DNA from: CAZAFL01 sp964484465
Lineage (GTDB): Bacteria > Bacteroidota > Ignavibacteria > UBA10030 > SZUA-254
DNA length: 58,550 nucleotides
NCBI GenBank assembly: GCA_964484465.1
Contig: CAZAFL010000021.1
Coordinates: forward strand, 1 to 58,550
Reading direction: 5' to 3'
This document shows, one piece after another, positions 26,479 to 34,363 of this stretch; position 1 is the first letter of the stretch, and every line of letters starts with the position of its first letter. A program made the translations under genes and the position numbers. Below the pieces are notes generated by a model. It searched no databases and was not told the DNA's origin. It saw only the letters and a list, made by a program, of their open reading frames with translations.

Positions 26479-26747
26479 CACTTTGCAAAGTCATCGGTAC
26501 GCTTGTTGCAACACAAAAAAATGAGCATCTCAGGCAACAGAAAATCCTGATTGTTCAGCCTGTTGATTTGGATGGTCGTTTCATCGGAAGAGATATTCTC
26601 GCTCTTGATTCGGTGGACGCTGGTGTCGGCGACAGGGTTCTCATTATTCAGGAAGGCCAGGGAGCGGCGCAGGTGTTGAATAATAAGAAGGTGCCGGTTC
26701 ATTCAGTTGTCGTTGCTGTCGTCGATGGTTTGGAGGTTAGCGAATAA
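26475..26747 (+). CDS. EutN/CcmL-family bacterial microcompartment pentamer (BMC-P)
   Basis: The 90-residue product aligns along its whole length with EutN/CcmL vertex proteins. Matching segments are VIGTLVATQKNEHLRQQKILIVQPVD, the strand DILALDSVDAGVGDRVLII, and VPVHSVVVAVVDGLEV at the C-terminus. Such proteins form pentamers that cap the vertices of icosahedral microcompartment shells. No hexameric shell protein (BMC-H/T) is in the window. Its ATG overlaps the TGA of the phosphohexomutase gene (ATGA at 26475-26478), so expression is probably coupled. An isolated vertex gene is unusual (see findings). Confidence 0.92.
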   Translation: MTLCKVIGTLVATQKNEHLRQQKILIVQPVDLDGRFIGRDILALDSVDAGVGDRVLIIQEGQGAAQVLNNKKVPVHSVVVAVVDGLEVSE

Positions 26748-26914
26748 GTCGGATGTTGGTTCCGACTCAGTCTGGATTCCTGGGCCTCATAAAATCGGAA
26801 CTCCCATCATCCAGAGCGGCAGTCGGTGTGTGTTCTGAGCAAAATTGAGCCAGCACCGGCTGTTGTTGTAATTCAATTATTTTCTATGTAATTTTTTTTT
26901 GCCGGGAGGCGGCC

Positions 26915-28045
26915 ATGGTTTCAGCGATTGACCTGCTCGTTCTTTCTCAAATCCCCAATATCGGTCCGCACAGATTGCGTGTTCTCGTTTCAAAGTTTGA
27001 GGATTCTTCGACGATCTTTAAGGCTTCGGCAAAGGAACTGGCTTCGCTTGAGGGATTTAGCAGAAAACTGGCTTCTCAAGTTATCCATTTTTTAAAAGGG
27101 TCATCGCTGCTTGACGCCCGGAGAAACGCCGAGAGGGAATTGTCAAAGCTCAACAAAATGGATGGACGCATTCTTACGTTTTGGGATAAAGGTTTCCCCG
27201 AACCGTTAAGAAAGATTTATGACCCGCCACCGTTTCTCTTCCTTGATGGAGAGTATGCTGACGAGGATAGATATGCCCTTGCGATTGTCGGCACGCGATC
27301 CCCGTCGGAATACGGTGCTGCCATGGCAGAACGATTTACCAGAGATTTTGCAGGTTTAGGGATAACGATTGTGAGCGGTCTTGCCCGGGGTGTGGATACT
27401 ATTGTTCATTCAACGGCTCTTCAATACGGCGCACGAACACTCGCCGTCATCGGATCGGGGTTGGACGTCATTTATCCTCCTGAAAATAAGCACCTGTTTG
27501 AATGTATTTCTCATGACGGTGCGGTGCTGACTGAATATGCAATGGGCACGAAACCCGACGCCGGCAATTTCCCACGCCGAAACCGTATCATCAGCGGTTT
27601 GAGTTTGGGAACACTGGTCGTCGAAACGGATATCGGGGGTGGAGCGATGATCACCGCGAATATGGCGCTTGACCAGAATCGGGAAGTGTTTGCGATTCCC
27701 GGGCAAATTAATGCTAAACGAAGCAGGGGATGCAACGCCCTTATCAAGGAGGGACGCGCGAAGCTTGTTGAATCCGTCGATGATATTTTGACGGAACTTT
27801 CCGTGAAGCTCCGACCCCTTCTTAAACATGTCAACGTACGGGAACGAAAACCTCCCGTTGAATTGACACTTTTCGAAAAAGCGATTGTTGAGCTTTTATC
27901 GGAACACCCCACACATATTGATGCAATAGCTGAGCTGGCACGAACCTCGATGGCCGATACCCTTGTCCAGCTCCTCAGCCTGGAGTTCAAAGGAATTGTT
28001 AAACAATTACCGGGCAAAATGTTTGTAAAAATTGATGAAAGCTGA
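26915..28045 (+). CDS. dprA: DNA-processing protein DprA
   Basis: DprA loads RecA onto incoming single-stranded DNA in natural transformation. The 376-residue product has an N-terminal helix-hairpin-helix/SAM-like region (IPNIGPHRLRVLVSKF), the Rossmann-like core with GTRSPSEYG, SGLARGVD, GSGLDVIYPPEN and FPRRNRIISGLS, and a C-terminal winged-helix DML1-like domain. GGGAGG at 26904-26909 is a good ribosome-binding site 5 bases before the ATG. The 167 bases upstream hold no other gene. DprA is also present in bacteria not known to be competent. Confidence 0.96.
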   Translation: MVSAIDLLVLSQIPNIGPHRLRVLVSKFEDSSTIFKASAKELASLEGFSRKLASQVIHFLKGSSLLDARRNAERELSKLNKMDGRILTFWDKGFPEPLRKIYDPPPFLFLDGEYADEDRYALAIVGTRSPSEYGAAMAERFTRDFAGLGITIVSGLARGVDTIVHSTALQYGARTLAVIGSGLDVIYPPENKHLFECISHDGAVLTEYAMGTKPDAGNFPRRNRIISGLSLGTLVVETDIGGGAMITANMALDQNREVFAIPGQINAKRSRGCNALIKEGRAKLVESVDDILTELSVKLRPLLKHVNVRERKPPVELTLFEKAIVELLSEHPTHIDAIAELARTSMADTLVQLLSLEFKGIVKQLPGKMFVKIDES

Positions 28046-28083
28046 TTTTTCTCTTTCAAAAAACTTTTGTATTTTATGGCATC

Positions 28084-28659
28084 ATGTTTGTTATAGGCGA
28101 AGTGAGTATTGATGAGCAGGTTGCACACGAGCGCTTCGCTTGCGATGTTCTCAAATGTAAGGGTGCATGCTGCACTCTTCCCGGCGGTCGGGGAGCACCG
28201 CTTGAGGAATGTGAAATTCAGGAGCTTGAAAAAGCGTTGCCGGCCGTGAGGAAGTACCTTTCAGATAGTCACCTGATAGCTATTGCGCGAAACGGTTTCG
28301 CCGAGGGCACTGAAGGGAATCGTGCAACAACCTGTGTTGATAACCGAGCGTGCGTGTTTGTCTACTATGAAGATGGGATAGCGCGTTGTTCCCTGGAACG
28401 GGCATTTCTCAACGGGGAAACGACGTGGCGGAAACCGATTTCGTGTCATCTTTTTCCGATCCGTATAGACCGCAACCGACTGGTGCAGTTGCGCTACGAG
28501 AACATCACGGAATGTGCCTCCGCACTGCAACGCGGAAGCATTGAGAACATCCCATTATCCGAGTTTCTTGAAGAACCGCTGAAACGCAAGTTTGGAACGG
28601 TATGGTACAGCGAGTTCCGTGCCGAATGCAAGCGCAGAAATGGTTCTCTTATTGAATAA
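28084..28659 (+). CDS. DUF3109-family Cys-rich protein
   Basis: The 191-residue product matches DUF3109, a family common in Bacteroidota and related to the CxxCx(4)CC group. Conserved cysteines appear as CDVLKCKGACC, TTCVDNRACVF, RCSLE, SCHLFPIRI and TECA. The pattern suggests a metal or Fe-S cluster, but no function is established. It lies 38 bases after dprA and 36 before rpoN. Confidence 0.88.
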   Translation: MFVIGEVSIDEQVAHERFACDVLKCKGACCTLPGGRGAPLEECEIQELEKALPAVRKYLSDSHLIAIARNGFAEGTEGNRATTCVDNRACVFVYYEDGIARCSLERAFLNGETTWRKPISCHLFPIRIDRNRLVQLRYENITECASALQRGSIENIPLSEFLEEPLKRKFGTVWYSEFRAECKRRNGSLIE

Positions 28660-28695
28660 ATTCAATTTCGTCAATCTTCCGGCAATATATTCAAC

Positions 28696-30150
28696 GTGCT
28701 TAATCTTTCACAGCGACAGACTCTTCAGCAGCGGCTCACGCCTCAGCAGGTGCAGTATTTGCAAATGTTGCAGCTGCCGGTCCTTGCACTTGAACAACGA
28801 ATCAAGGCGGAGCTGGAAATGAACCCGTTGCTTGAGGAGGCCGATGAGCTCGACCTCACCCAGGAGCAGGAAGAACTTTCATCCGACGAACAGGGGGAAC
28901 GAACAGAGGCAGAAACAAAAGAAGAGCAGGAATCTTCAGAGGAGGAGAGTTACACATTCGAAGATTTTATGAACGACGATCTGGGGGGGCATAAAGCCGA
29001 GCGTACCAATGCAAACGATGACGAACGAGAGGAAATTCCACAGCCGGCAGAAATTACGGTTACCCAGCAGCTCATCGACCAGATTCATTTGCTTGAGTTG
29101 GGGCCCGAAGAGCAGATGCTTGGGGAAGAGATCATCGGGAATATCGATGAGGACGGCTATTTGCGAAGGGACGTAAAACTTATAGTGCAGGATTTGAATT
29201 TGTCGCATGGATTTTCCCTGACCGATGCTCAGGCCGAAGAGGTACTCAGGAAAATTCAACACCTCGACCCTCCCGGCATTGCTGCAAGGACACTCCAGGA
29301 ATGCTTAATCGCTCAGCTTGAAGCCGGTGAATATCCTGAGAAGCTTAAAGACTCCGCCTTGAAAATTCTAAGCGAATTCTTCGATATTTTTTCGATGAAA
29401 CATTATGAGGCACTCGCTCGAAAATTATCGTTCACACTCGAAGACCTGAAACCGGTCATCGAGCTCATTCAAAAACTCAACCCTAAACCTGGTGAAGGGT
29501 ATATCACTACCCAACAGAATTATGTTGTCCCCGATTTTATCGTTGAGCGTGACGGAGACGATTTTATTATCACGCTGAATGACAGAAATGTGCCGCCCCT
29601 GCGCATCAACAAGAACTATAAACAGCTGATGTCGAAACACAATAAGAAAAATGCCCCGGTTGATGTGAAGGATTTCCTTCGAAAGCGGTTTGAGGCGGCA
29701 AAATGGTTTATCGCGTCGATCAACCAGCGCAGAGACACGATGATGAAGGTCATGCGTACCATCGTTGAAAAACAGAGAGTGTTTTTTGAAACCGGAGAGA
29801 GCCTGAAACCGATGATTTATAAGGATATCGCGGAAGTCATCAACATGGATATTTCCACGATCAGCAGGGTGGTGAATGGGAAATATGTCCAGACGGAATT
29901 CGGTGTTTATGAACTGAGACACTTCTTCAGCGATAAACTGACGACATCGACCGGCGATGAAGTTTCAAATAAGGAAGTAAAGAATACAATTCGTGAAATG
30001 ATCGAAAAAGAGCAGGCGGACTGTCCGCTCAGCGACGACCGCATTGCAGAAATGTTAAAGAGCGACGGTCTTCATATTGCCCGACGGACTGTAGCGAAAT
30101 ACCGGGAGGCAATGAAGATTCCCGTAGCCCGTTTACGCCGTAAAATTTAA
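28696..30150 (+). CDS. rpoN: RNA polymerase sigma-54 factor
   Basis: Sigma-54 directs RNA polymerase to -24/-12 promoters and needs AAA+ enhancer-binding proteins. The 484-residue protein starts at GTG 28696. It has the Gln-rich region I (RQTLQQRLTPQQVQYLQML), an acidic region II (about residues 55-95), the core-binding domain, the HTH near DISTISRVVNGKYVQ and the RpoN box ARRTVAKYRE (462-471). It is followed 19 bases later by hslV. No enhancer-binding protein is encoded here, and no convincing -24/-12 promoter was found in the intergenic regions of this window. Confidence 0.97.
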   Translation: MLNLSQRQTLQQRLTPQQVQYLQMLQLPVLALEQRIKAELEMNPLLEEADELDLTQEQEELSSDEQGERTEAETKEEQESSEEESYTFEDFMNDDLGGHKAERTNANDDEREEIPQPAEITVTQQLIDQIHLLELGPEEQMLGEEIIGNIDEDGYLRRDVKLIVQDLNLSHGFSLTDAQAEEVLRKIQHLDPPGIAARTLQECLIAQLEAGEYPEKLKDSALKILSEFFDIFSMKHYEALARKLSFTLEDLKPVIELIQKLNPKPGEGYITTQQNYVVPDFIVERDGDDFIITLNDRNVPPLRINKNYKQLMSKHNKKNAPVDVKDFLRKRFEAAKWFIASINQRRDTMMKVMRTIVEKQRVFFETGESLKPMIYKDIAEVINMDISTISRVVNGKYVQTEFGVYELRHFFSDKLTTSTGDEVSNKEVKNTIREMIEKEQADCPLSDDRIAEMLKSDGLHIARRTVAKYREAMKIPVARLRRKI

Positions 30151-30169
30151 TCACAACAATTATTCAGAT

Positions 30170-30706
30170 ATGCAACCAATCATTCATGCGACAACTGTCA
30201 TCGGCCTTCGTCATCAGGGGAAAACCGTGATCGGGGCGGATGGTCAGGTCACTGTCGGAAATGCAGTCATGAAACAATCGGCACGCAAGGTGAGAAAAAT
30301 CTATAACGACTCGGTTCTTGCGGGTTTTGCGGGCTCTGCAGCCGACGCGTTTACCCTCTTTGAACGGTTTGAAGATAAATTACAGCAATATCACGGGAAT
30401 TTGCTTCGCGCCTCCGTCGAGCTGGCTAAACAATGGAGAACCGATAAGTATCTTCGCCAGCTCGAAGCATTGCTCGCCGTGCTCAATCTGGAGCAGGCGT
30501 TGGTTATTTCAGGGACAGGGGAAATCATCGAGCCCGATGACGGAATTGTCGCAATCGGCTCGGGAGGAAATTACGCTCTTGCCGCAGCGAGAATGCTCCT
30601 GAAGCATACGACGCTTCCGGCGCGCGAAATCGTTCAACAATCGCTCGAGACCGCGGCAGATATCTGTATCTACACGAATAAAAATATTTTGATTGAGGAA
30701 TTATAG
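30170..30706 (+). CDS. hslV: ATP-dependent protease subunit HslV (ClpQ)
   Basis: HslV forms the double hexameric proteolytic core of the HslUV protease. The 178-residue protein has a short N-terminal pro-segment ending before the Thr-Thr of ATTVIGL; the first of these (Thr8) is the expected nucleophile after processing. GADGQVTVGN, KQSARKVRKI and GFAGSAADAFTLFERFE are family motifs. hslU follows with its ATG 19 bases after the hslV stop. Confidence 0.97.
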   Translation: MQPIIHATTVIGLRHQGKTVIGADGQVTVGNAVMKQSARKVRKIYNDSVLAGFAGSAADAFTLFERFEDKLQQYHGNLLRASVELAKQWRTDKYLRQLEALLAVLNLEQALVISGTGEIIEPDDGIVAIGSGGNYALAAARMLLKHTTLPAREIVQQSLETAADICIYTNKNILIEEL

Positions 30707-30725
30707 CCGGCACTATAACGATGCT

Positions 30726-32129
30726 ATGAGAGAACCGATGAATCAATTATCAAAAAAGAATGTTTCCCAGGAAATGACCCCGCGTGAGATTGTCCGGGAG
30801 CTCGACCGGTATATTGTCGGACAGCATGCGGCAAAGAAATCCGTTGCTATTGCCATACGGAATCGCTGGAGAAGATTGCACACGCCCGAATCGATGCGGG
30901 AAGAAATCATGCCGAACAATATTATCATGATCGGTCCGACCGGCGTGGGCAAAACGGAGATCGCCCGACGCCTTTCGAAGCTGGTGAACGCTCCGTTTTT
31001 GAAAGTCGAAGCTTCGAAATTCACCGAAGTTGGATATGTCGGCCGGGATGTCGAATCCATCATCCGGGACCTGACTGAATTTGCAGTCAATATGCTCAAA
31101 GGTCAAAAAGCCATGGAGGTCCAGGACAAGGCGGGGCGAATGGCGGAAGAACGAATATTGGATATTCTCGTTCCCCCGGTGAAAAAACGCCTACCTGTCG
31201 ATGTCGTTGCAAACAGTGAACATGTACAGGAGTATGAAGACAATAAGGCGACACGTGAAAAATTTCGCGAGAAACTCCGGGCGGGCGAACTTGAAGACCG
31301 GACCATCGAGGTAGATGTGTCTGCGCCTCAAATCCCCGCGATGCAGGTGTTCGGTCCAATGAACATGGAAGAAATGGGCGTCAATATTCAGGAGATGTTT
31401 GGAAATATTCTACCTAAAAAAACCAAAAAGGGGAAGATGACAATCGGGGAAGCAAAGGGTGTACTTCTCCAGGAAGAGGCACAAAAATTGATCGATACTG
31501 AAGCGGTGGTTAAAGAGGCGTTGCACCGTGTCGAAAATTCAGGCATCGTTTTTCTCGACGAGATCGACAAGATCGCCGGAGAGAAAGGACACAGTTCAGG
31601 CCCCGATGTTTCGCGTGAAGGGGTTCAACGCGATCTCCTGCCGATTGTAGAGGGAACAACGGTGTTGACAAAATACGGTATGGTGAAAACAGACCACATT
31701 CTGTTTATTGCCTCCGGGGCATTCCATGTTTCCAAACCCTCAGACCTGATCCCGGAGCTTCAGGGACGTTTTCCGATCCGGGTTGAGCTCAACAGCCTGA
31801 CGGAAGAAGATTTCATAAAAATATTAACTGTTCCGCAGAATGCGCTCATCAAACAATATGCCGCGTTGCTGGAGACGGAGGGGGTGAAACTCGAATTCGT
31901 GGAAGATGGGATTCGCCAGATCGCAAAAACCGCAACTGAAGTAAACGAGCAGGTGGAAAACATCGGAGCCCGGAGGCTTCACACAATTATGACGACCCTC
32001 CTTGAAGAGATTCTCTTTGAAGCGCCGAATAAATATGAAGGAAGGACGATTATGGTGACAAGGGAAATGGTCGAGGACAAGCTCAGCGGTATCGTCAAGA
32101 ATAAGGACCTGAGCAAATACATTCTTTGA
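30726..32129 (+). CDS. hslU: HslUV protease ATPase subunit HslU (ClpY)
   Basis: HslU is the AAA+ unfoldase partner of HslV. The frame opens at a TTG at 30693 inside hslV, but the ATG at 30726 gives the family start (467 residues). It shows TPREIVRELDRYIVGQ, Walker A GPTGVGKT (70-77), the pore loop GYVG (103-106), Walker B VFLDEIDKI and the sensor region IPELQGRFPIRVEL. The I-domain insertion is present at about residues 110-250. The C-terminus ends SKYIL, consistent with the HslV-docking tail. A weak hairpin follows. Confidence 0.97.
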   Translation: MREPMNQLSKKNVSQEMTPREIVRELDRYIVGQHAAKKSVAIAIRNRWRRLHTPESMREEIMPNNIIMIGPTGVGKTEIARRLSKLVNAPFLKVEASKFTEVGYVGRDVESIIRDLTEFAVNMLKGQKAMEVQDKAGRMAEERILDILVPPVKKRLPVDVVANSEHVQEYEDNKATREKFREKLRAGELEDRTIEVDVSAPQIPAMQVFGPMNMEEMGVNIQEMFGNILPKKTKKGKMTIGEAKGVLLQEEAQKLIDTEAVVKEALHRVENSGIVFLDEIDKIAGEKGHSSGPDVSREGVQRDLLPIVEGTTVLTKYGMVKTDHILFIASGAFHVSKPSDLIPELQGRFPIRVELNSLTEEDFIKILTVPQNALIKQYAALLETEGVKLEFVEDGIRQIAKTATEVNEQVENIGARRLHTIMTTLLEEILFEAPNKYEGRTIMVTREMVEDKLSGIVKNKDLSKYIL

Positions 32130-32137
32130 AGACAATA

Positions 32138-32165
32138 GCTGGCATTACAGCCGGTCTCTTTTCTT
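32138..32165 (+). terminator. Weak terminator-like hairpin after hslU
   Basis: CTGGC (32139-32143) can pair with GCCGG (32150-32154) around ATTACA, including one G-T pair, and is followed by TCTCTTTTCTT. The stem is short, so termination efficiency is uncertain. Confidence 0.4.
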
Positions 32166-32186
32166 CATAACCTCACGAAAGATTTT

Positions 32187-32513
32187 TTAGTGAACCTTTT
32201 CGCCGGAGGTGGGAGGTTGAAAGCCAAATCCGCCTGCACTCGGTTCTCCCTGAATTTTGATTTCCCCGAATGTTTTCTCAAATTTTTCGATATTGTCCTT
32301 AAGAGCATTCAACAGCAGTTTTGCATGCTGGGGTGTCGTAATGATACGCGCAAAGACTTTCGCTTTCGGCACACCCGGCAGGACTCTGGTGAAATCAATG
32401 ACAAACTCCGCCGGAGAATGCGTGATAATGGCAAGGTTTGAGTAGACGCCCTCGGCTTCCTTTTCACCGAGTTCAATATTGATTTGTTGTTGCTGTGGGT
32501 TTTGATTTGCCAT
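32187..32513 (-). CDS. DUF3467-family protein
   Basis: The 108-residue protein fits DUF3467, small cytoplasmic proteins of unknown function found in Bacteroidota and other phyla. The core is YSNLAIITHSPAEFVIDFTRVLPG followed by ARIITTPQHAKLLLNALKDNI. The N-terminus is Gln-rich. A terminator lies directly upstream on the same strand, so it probably has its own promoter or depends on read-through from the TPR lipoprotein gene. Confidence 0.88.
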   Translation of the reverse strand: MANQNPQQQQINIELGEKEAEGVYSNLAIITHSPAEFVIDFTRVLPGVPKAKVFARIITTPQHAKLLLNALKDNIEKFEKTFGEIKIQGEPSAGGFGFQPPTSGEKVH

Positions 32514-32520
32514 GGCTGGT

Positions 32521-32561
32521 CCTTAAAATAAAACGCCCTCCTCGTTTTCAAGGAGGGCGTT
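32521..32561 (-). terminator. Rho-independent terminator of the TPR lipoprotein gene
   Basis: An 11-bp stem, AACGCCCTCCT (32532-32542) with AGGAGGGCGTT (32551-32561), loop CGTTTTCA. On the minus strand it is followed by TTTATTTTAAGG, a T-rich tail, placing it just after the gene ending at 32578. Confidence 0.9.
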
Positions 32562-32577
32562 GTTGTGTACTTGAAAG

Positions 32578-33729
32578 TTATTTTTTCTGGAGTGCTTCTG
32601 CCTGCTGAAAAGCTTTTTGAGCTTCATCTTTCATATTTGCATTCGCATACGCGGTCGCCAGCCCTTCCCAATACTTGGCAACGTCTTTTTTGATTCCGAC
32701 CAACTTTTCCGCCAATTTCACTGCAGATTTGAATTTCGGTACATACGTCTTCGGGTCGGCATCGGCACCGCCACCATCCTTCTTAATTTTATCTCCCCAC
32801 TTCATATATGCCACTGCGCCGTTCCAGAGGCCATCTTCGTAATTTTCATCGGATGCGATTGCAGCTTCAAAGTGCTGGACAGCTTCCTCGAACTCGTTGG
32901 TCTGCATCAACAGTAATCCCAGATCATTCTGAAACGTCTTGTTTTTCGGATCTTTTGCAACCGCTTCGCGGATAAGAGGCAGCGCATCTTTCGCCCGGTC
33001 GGATTCGATATACACGTTAATGAGGGCGCTTAACAATTCAGAGTTGTCAGGTTGTAATGCGCGTGCTTCGTTCAATGTAGAGATGGCGTCATTATATGTT
33101 TTTGCAGCTTCTTCGGCGTTGTTCGAGGCTTTTGCAGATTCTGCCTTGTGAATGTAAGCATTAATAAGGCTTGCATATAATTCGGGATCTTTCTTCTTGT
33201 CGAGGGCGGCTTTTAACGTCATCATTTCTTCATCATACTTGCCTTCCTCACGAAGAGCAATTGATTTATTATAATATGAAATGGTGCTATCCGGAAACAC
33301 CACAATCGCAGTATCGTAATTTGCAATTGCTTCATGACGTAAAATCGATACGCTGTCTTTAGGAGCGTCGGGAATACGTTTGTACAATTGTACTGCGCCG
33401 TTGACAAAATTGCTCCAGACATATTTCTTCTGGTTGTCTATTTGCTTTGCAAATTCTGGTCCGATAGCAAGCGACTTGTTGTACGCATCCACCATACCGG
33501 AGTAATTACCAAGTTTGAGCCTTACATCACCCAGCGTATACCATGCTTCAGCGTTGGCGGGGTTCTTCTGGAGTTCTGTGATAAGCGCTTTTTCAGCATT
33601 CGGCCAGTCCTGATCCTTGATATATAATTTTGCACTTGTCAATGCCGGTGAACCGCACTGGAAGCCAGTCAACATGAAACTTACGCTCAGCACGCCGAGC
33701 AGCGCAAGCGATACGTGTATTCGATCCAT
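32578..33729 (-). CDS. TPR-repeat lipoprotein
   Basis: The frame opens at 33795, but the ATG at 33727-33729 is preceded by AGGAGA and begins a signal peptide (VSLALLGVLSVSFMLTGFQC), giving 383 residues. The Cys after TGFQ may be lipidated, although the lipobox is not canonical. At least five TPR units follow (e.g. AEAWYTLGDVRLKLGNYSG, TISYYNKSIALREEGKYDE, SELLSALINVYIESDRAKD, KTFQNDLGLLLMQTNEFEE). It is a likely periplasmic scaffold protein; no partner is evident. A good promoter lies upstream and a strong terminator downstream. Confidence 0.88.
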   Translation of the reverse strand: MDRIHVSLALLGVLSVSFMLTGFQCGSPALTSAKLYIKDQDWPNAEKALITELQKNPANAEAWYTLGDVRLKLGNYSGMVDAYNKSLAIGPEFAKQIDNQKKYVWSNFVNGAVQLYKRIPDAPKDSVSILRHEAIANYDTAIVVFPDSTISYYNKSIALREEGKYDEEMMTLKAALDKKKDPELYASLINAYIHKAESAKASNNAEEAAKTYNDAISTLNEARALQPDNSELLSALINVYIESDRAKDALPLIREAVAKDPKNKTFQNDLGLLLMQTNEFEEAVQHFEAAIASDENYEDGLWNGAVAYMKWGDKIKKDGGGADADPKTYVPKFKSAVKLAEKLVGIKKDVAKYWEGLATAYANANMKDEAQKAFQQAEALQKK

Positions 33730-33779
33730 TGAGTCTCCTGTGAAATGTCGTGAGATTGATTCGTTGGAAATTCGGTGGA

Positions 33780-33808
33780 AATATACAGAAACCAAAGGAA
33801 AGAATCAA
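33780..33808 (-). promoter_or_regulatory. Promoter of the TPR lipoprotein gene
   Basis: On the minus strand TTGATT (33803-33808) and TATATT (33780-33785) are separated by exactly 17 bases, with a predicted start about 45 bases before the ATG at 33729. Confidence 0.62.
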
Positions 33809-33851
33809 ACTTTATTCTCAGTGAGAATTTGTGTTTTTGGACGAACTTCTT

Positions 33852-33880
33852 TTGACTTTCATTCGAAATTTTGGTATATA
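33852..33880 (+). promoter_or_regulatory. Promoter of the HIT-icd operon
   Basis: TTGACT (33852-33857) and TATATA (33875-33880) are separated by 17 bases. The expected start near 33887 is only about 6 bases before the HIT ATG at 33893, so the transcript may be almost leaderless. Confidence 0.6.
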
Positions 33881-33892
33881 CGACAAGAATGT

Positions 33893-34357
33893 ATGGCTTC
33901 GAGCAGTATACCCCCGTCCATCCCGCAGTGTGAATTTTGTAAAATCATCCGGGGTGAATCCAACGCAGAGATCCTGTATACAAATAAGCATGCAGTAGCG
34001 ATACTGGATATTCGGCCGATTCATTTCGGACACGCGTTAATCATTCCGAAAACTCACGCGGATACTTTTGTCGATGTTTGTGAAGATGAATTGCTGGATG
34101 TCATCAGGGCAGCGAAAATTGTGTCGTCCGCAATTGTCGGTTCGTTGAACCCTCCTGGGTTCAATATTTTTTCGAATAACGGCCGCGCTGCAGGCCAATC
34201 GGTCTTCCATTTTCATTTTCATATCACACCGCGCTATACCGACGATAATATCCGGTTTGTTCTCGATCTCAAACAATATGCCGATAGGGAAATGTGTGAA
34301 TATGCTGACCGTATCCGGCAGTTTATCAGTAAGTTATCCGTCAACCAATTCGCCTGA
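33893..34357 (+). CDS. HIT-family hydrolase/transferase
   Basis: The 154-residue product starts at ATG 33893; the frame is open further upstream, but that part crosses the promoter and does not resemble the family. The N-terminal CEFC is a zinc half-site seen in many bacterial HIT proteins. IIPKTHADTF and the catalytic His triad HFHFHITPR are clear. HIT proteins hydrolyse or transfer nucleotide monophosphates (ApnA, AMP-lysine and similar); the natural substrate is unknown. icd follows 6 bases later. Confidence 0.93.
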   Translation: MASSSIPPSIPQCEFCKIIRGESNAEILYTNKHAVAILDIRPIHFGHALIIPKTHADTFVDVCEDELLDVIRAAKIVSSAIVGSLNPPGFNIFSNNGRAAGQSVFHFHFHITPRYTDDNIRFVLDLKQYADREMCEYADRIRQFISKLSVNQFA

Positions 34358-34363
34358 ATTATC

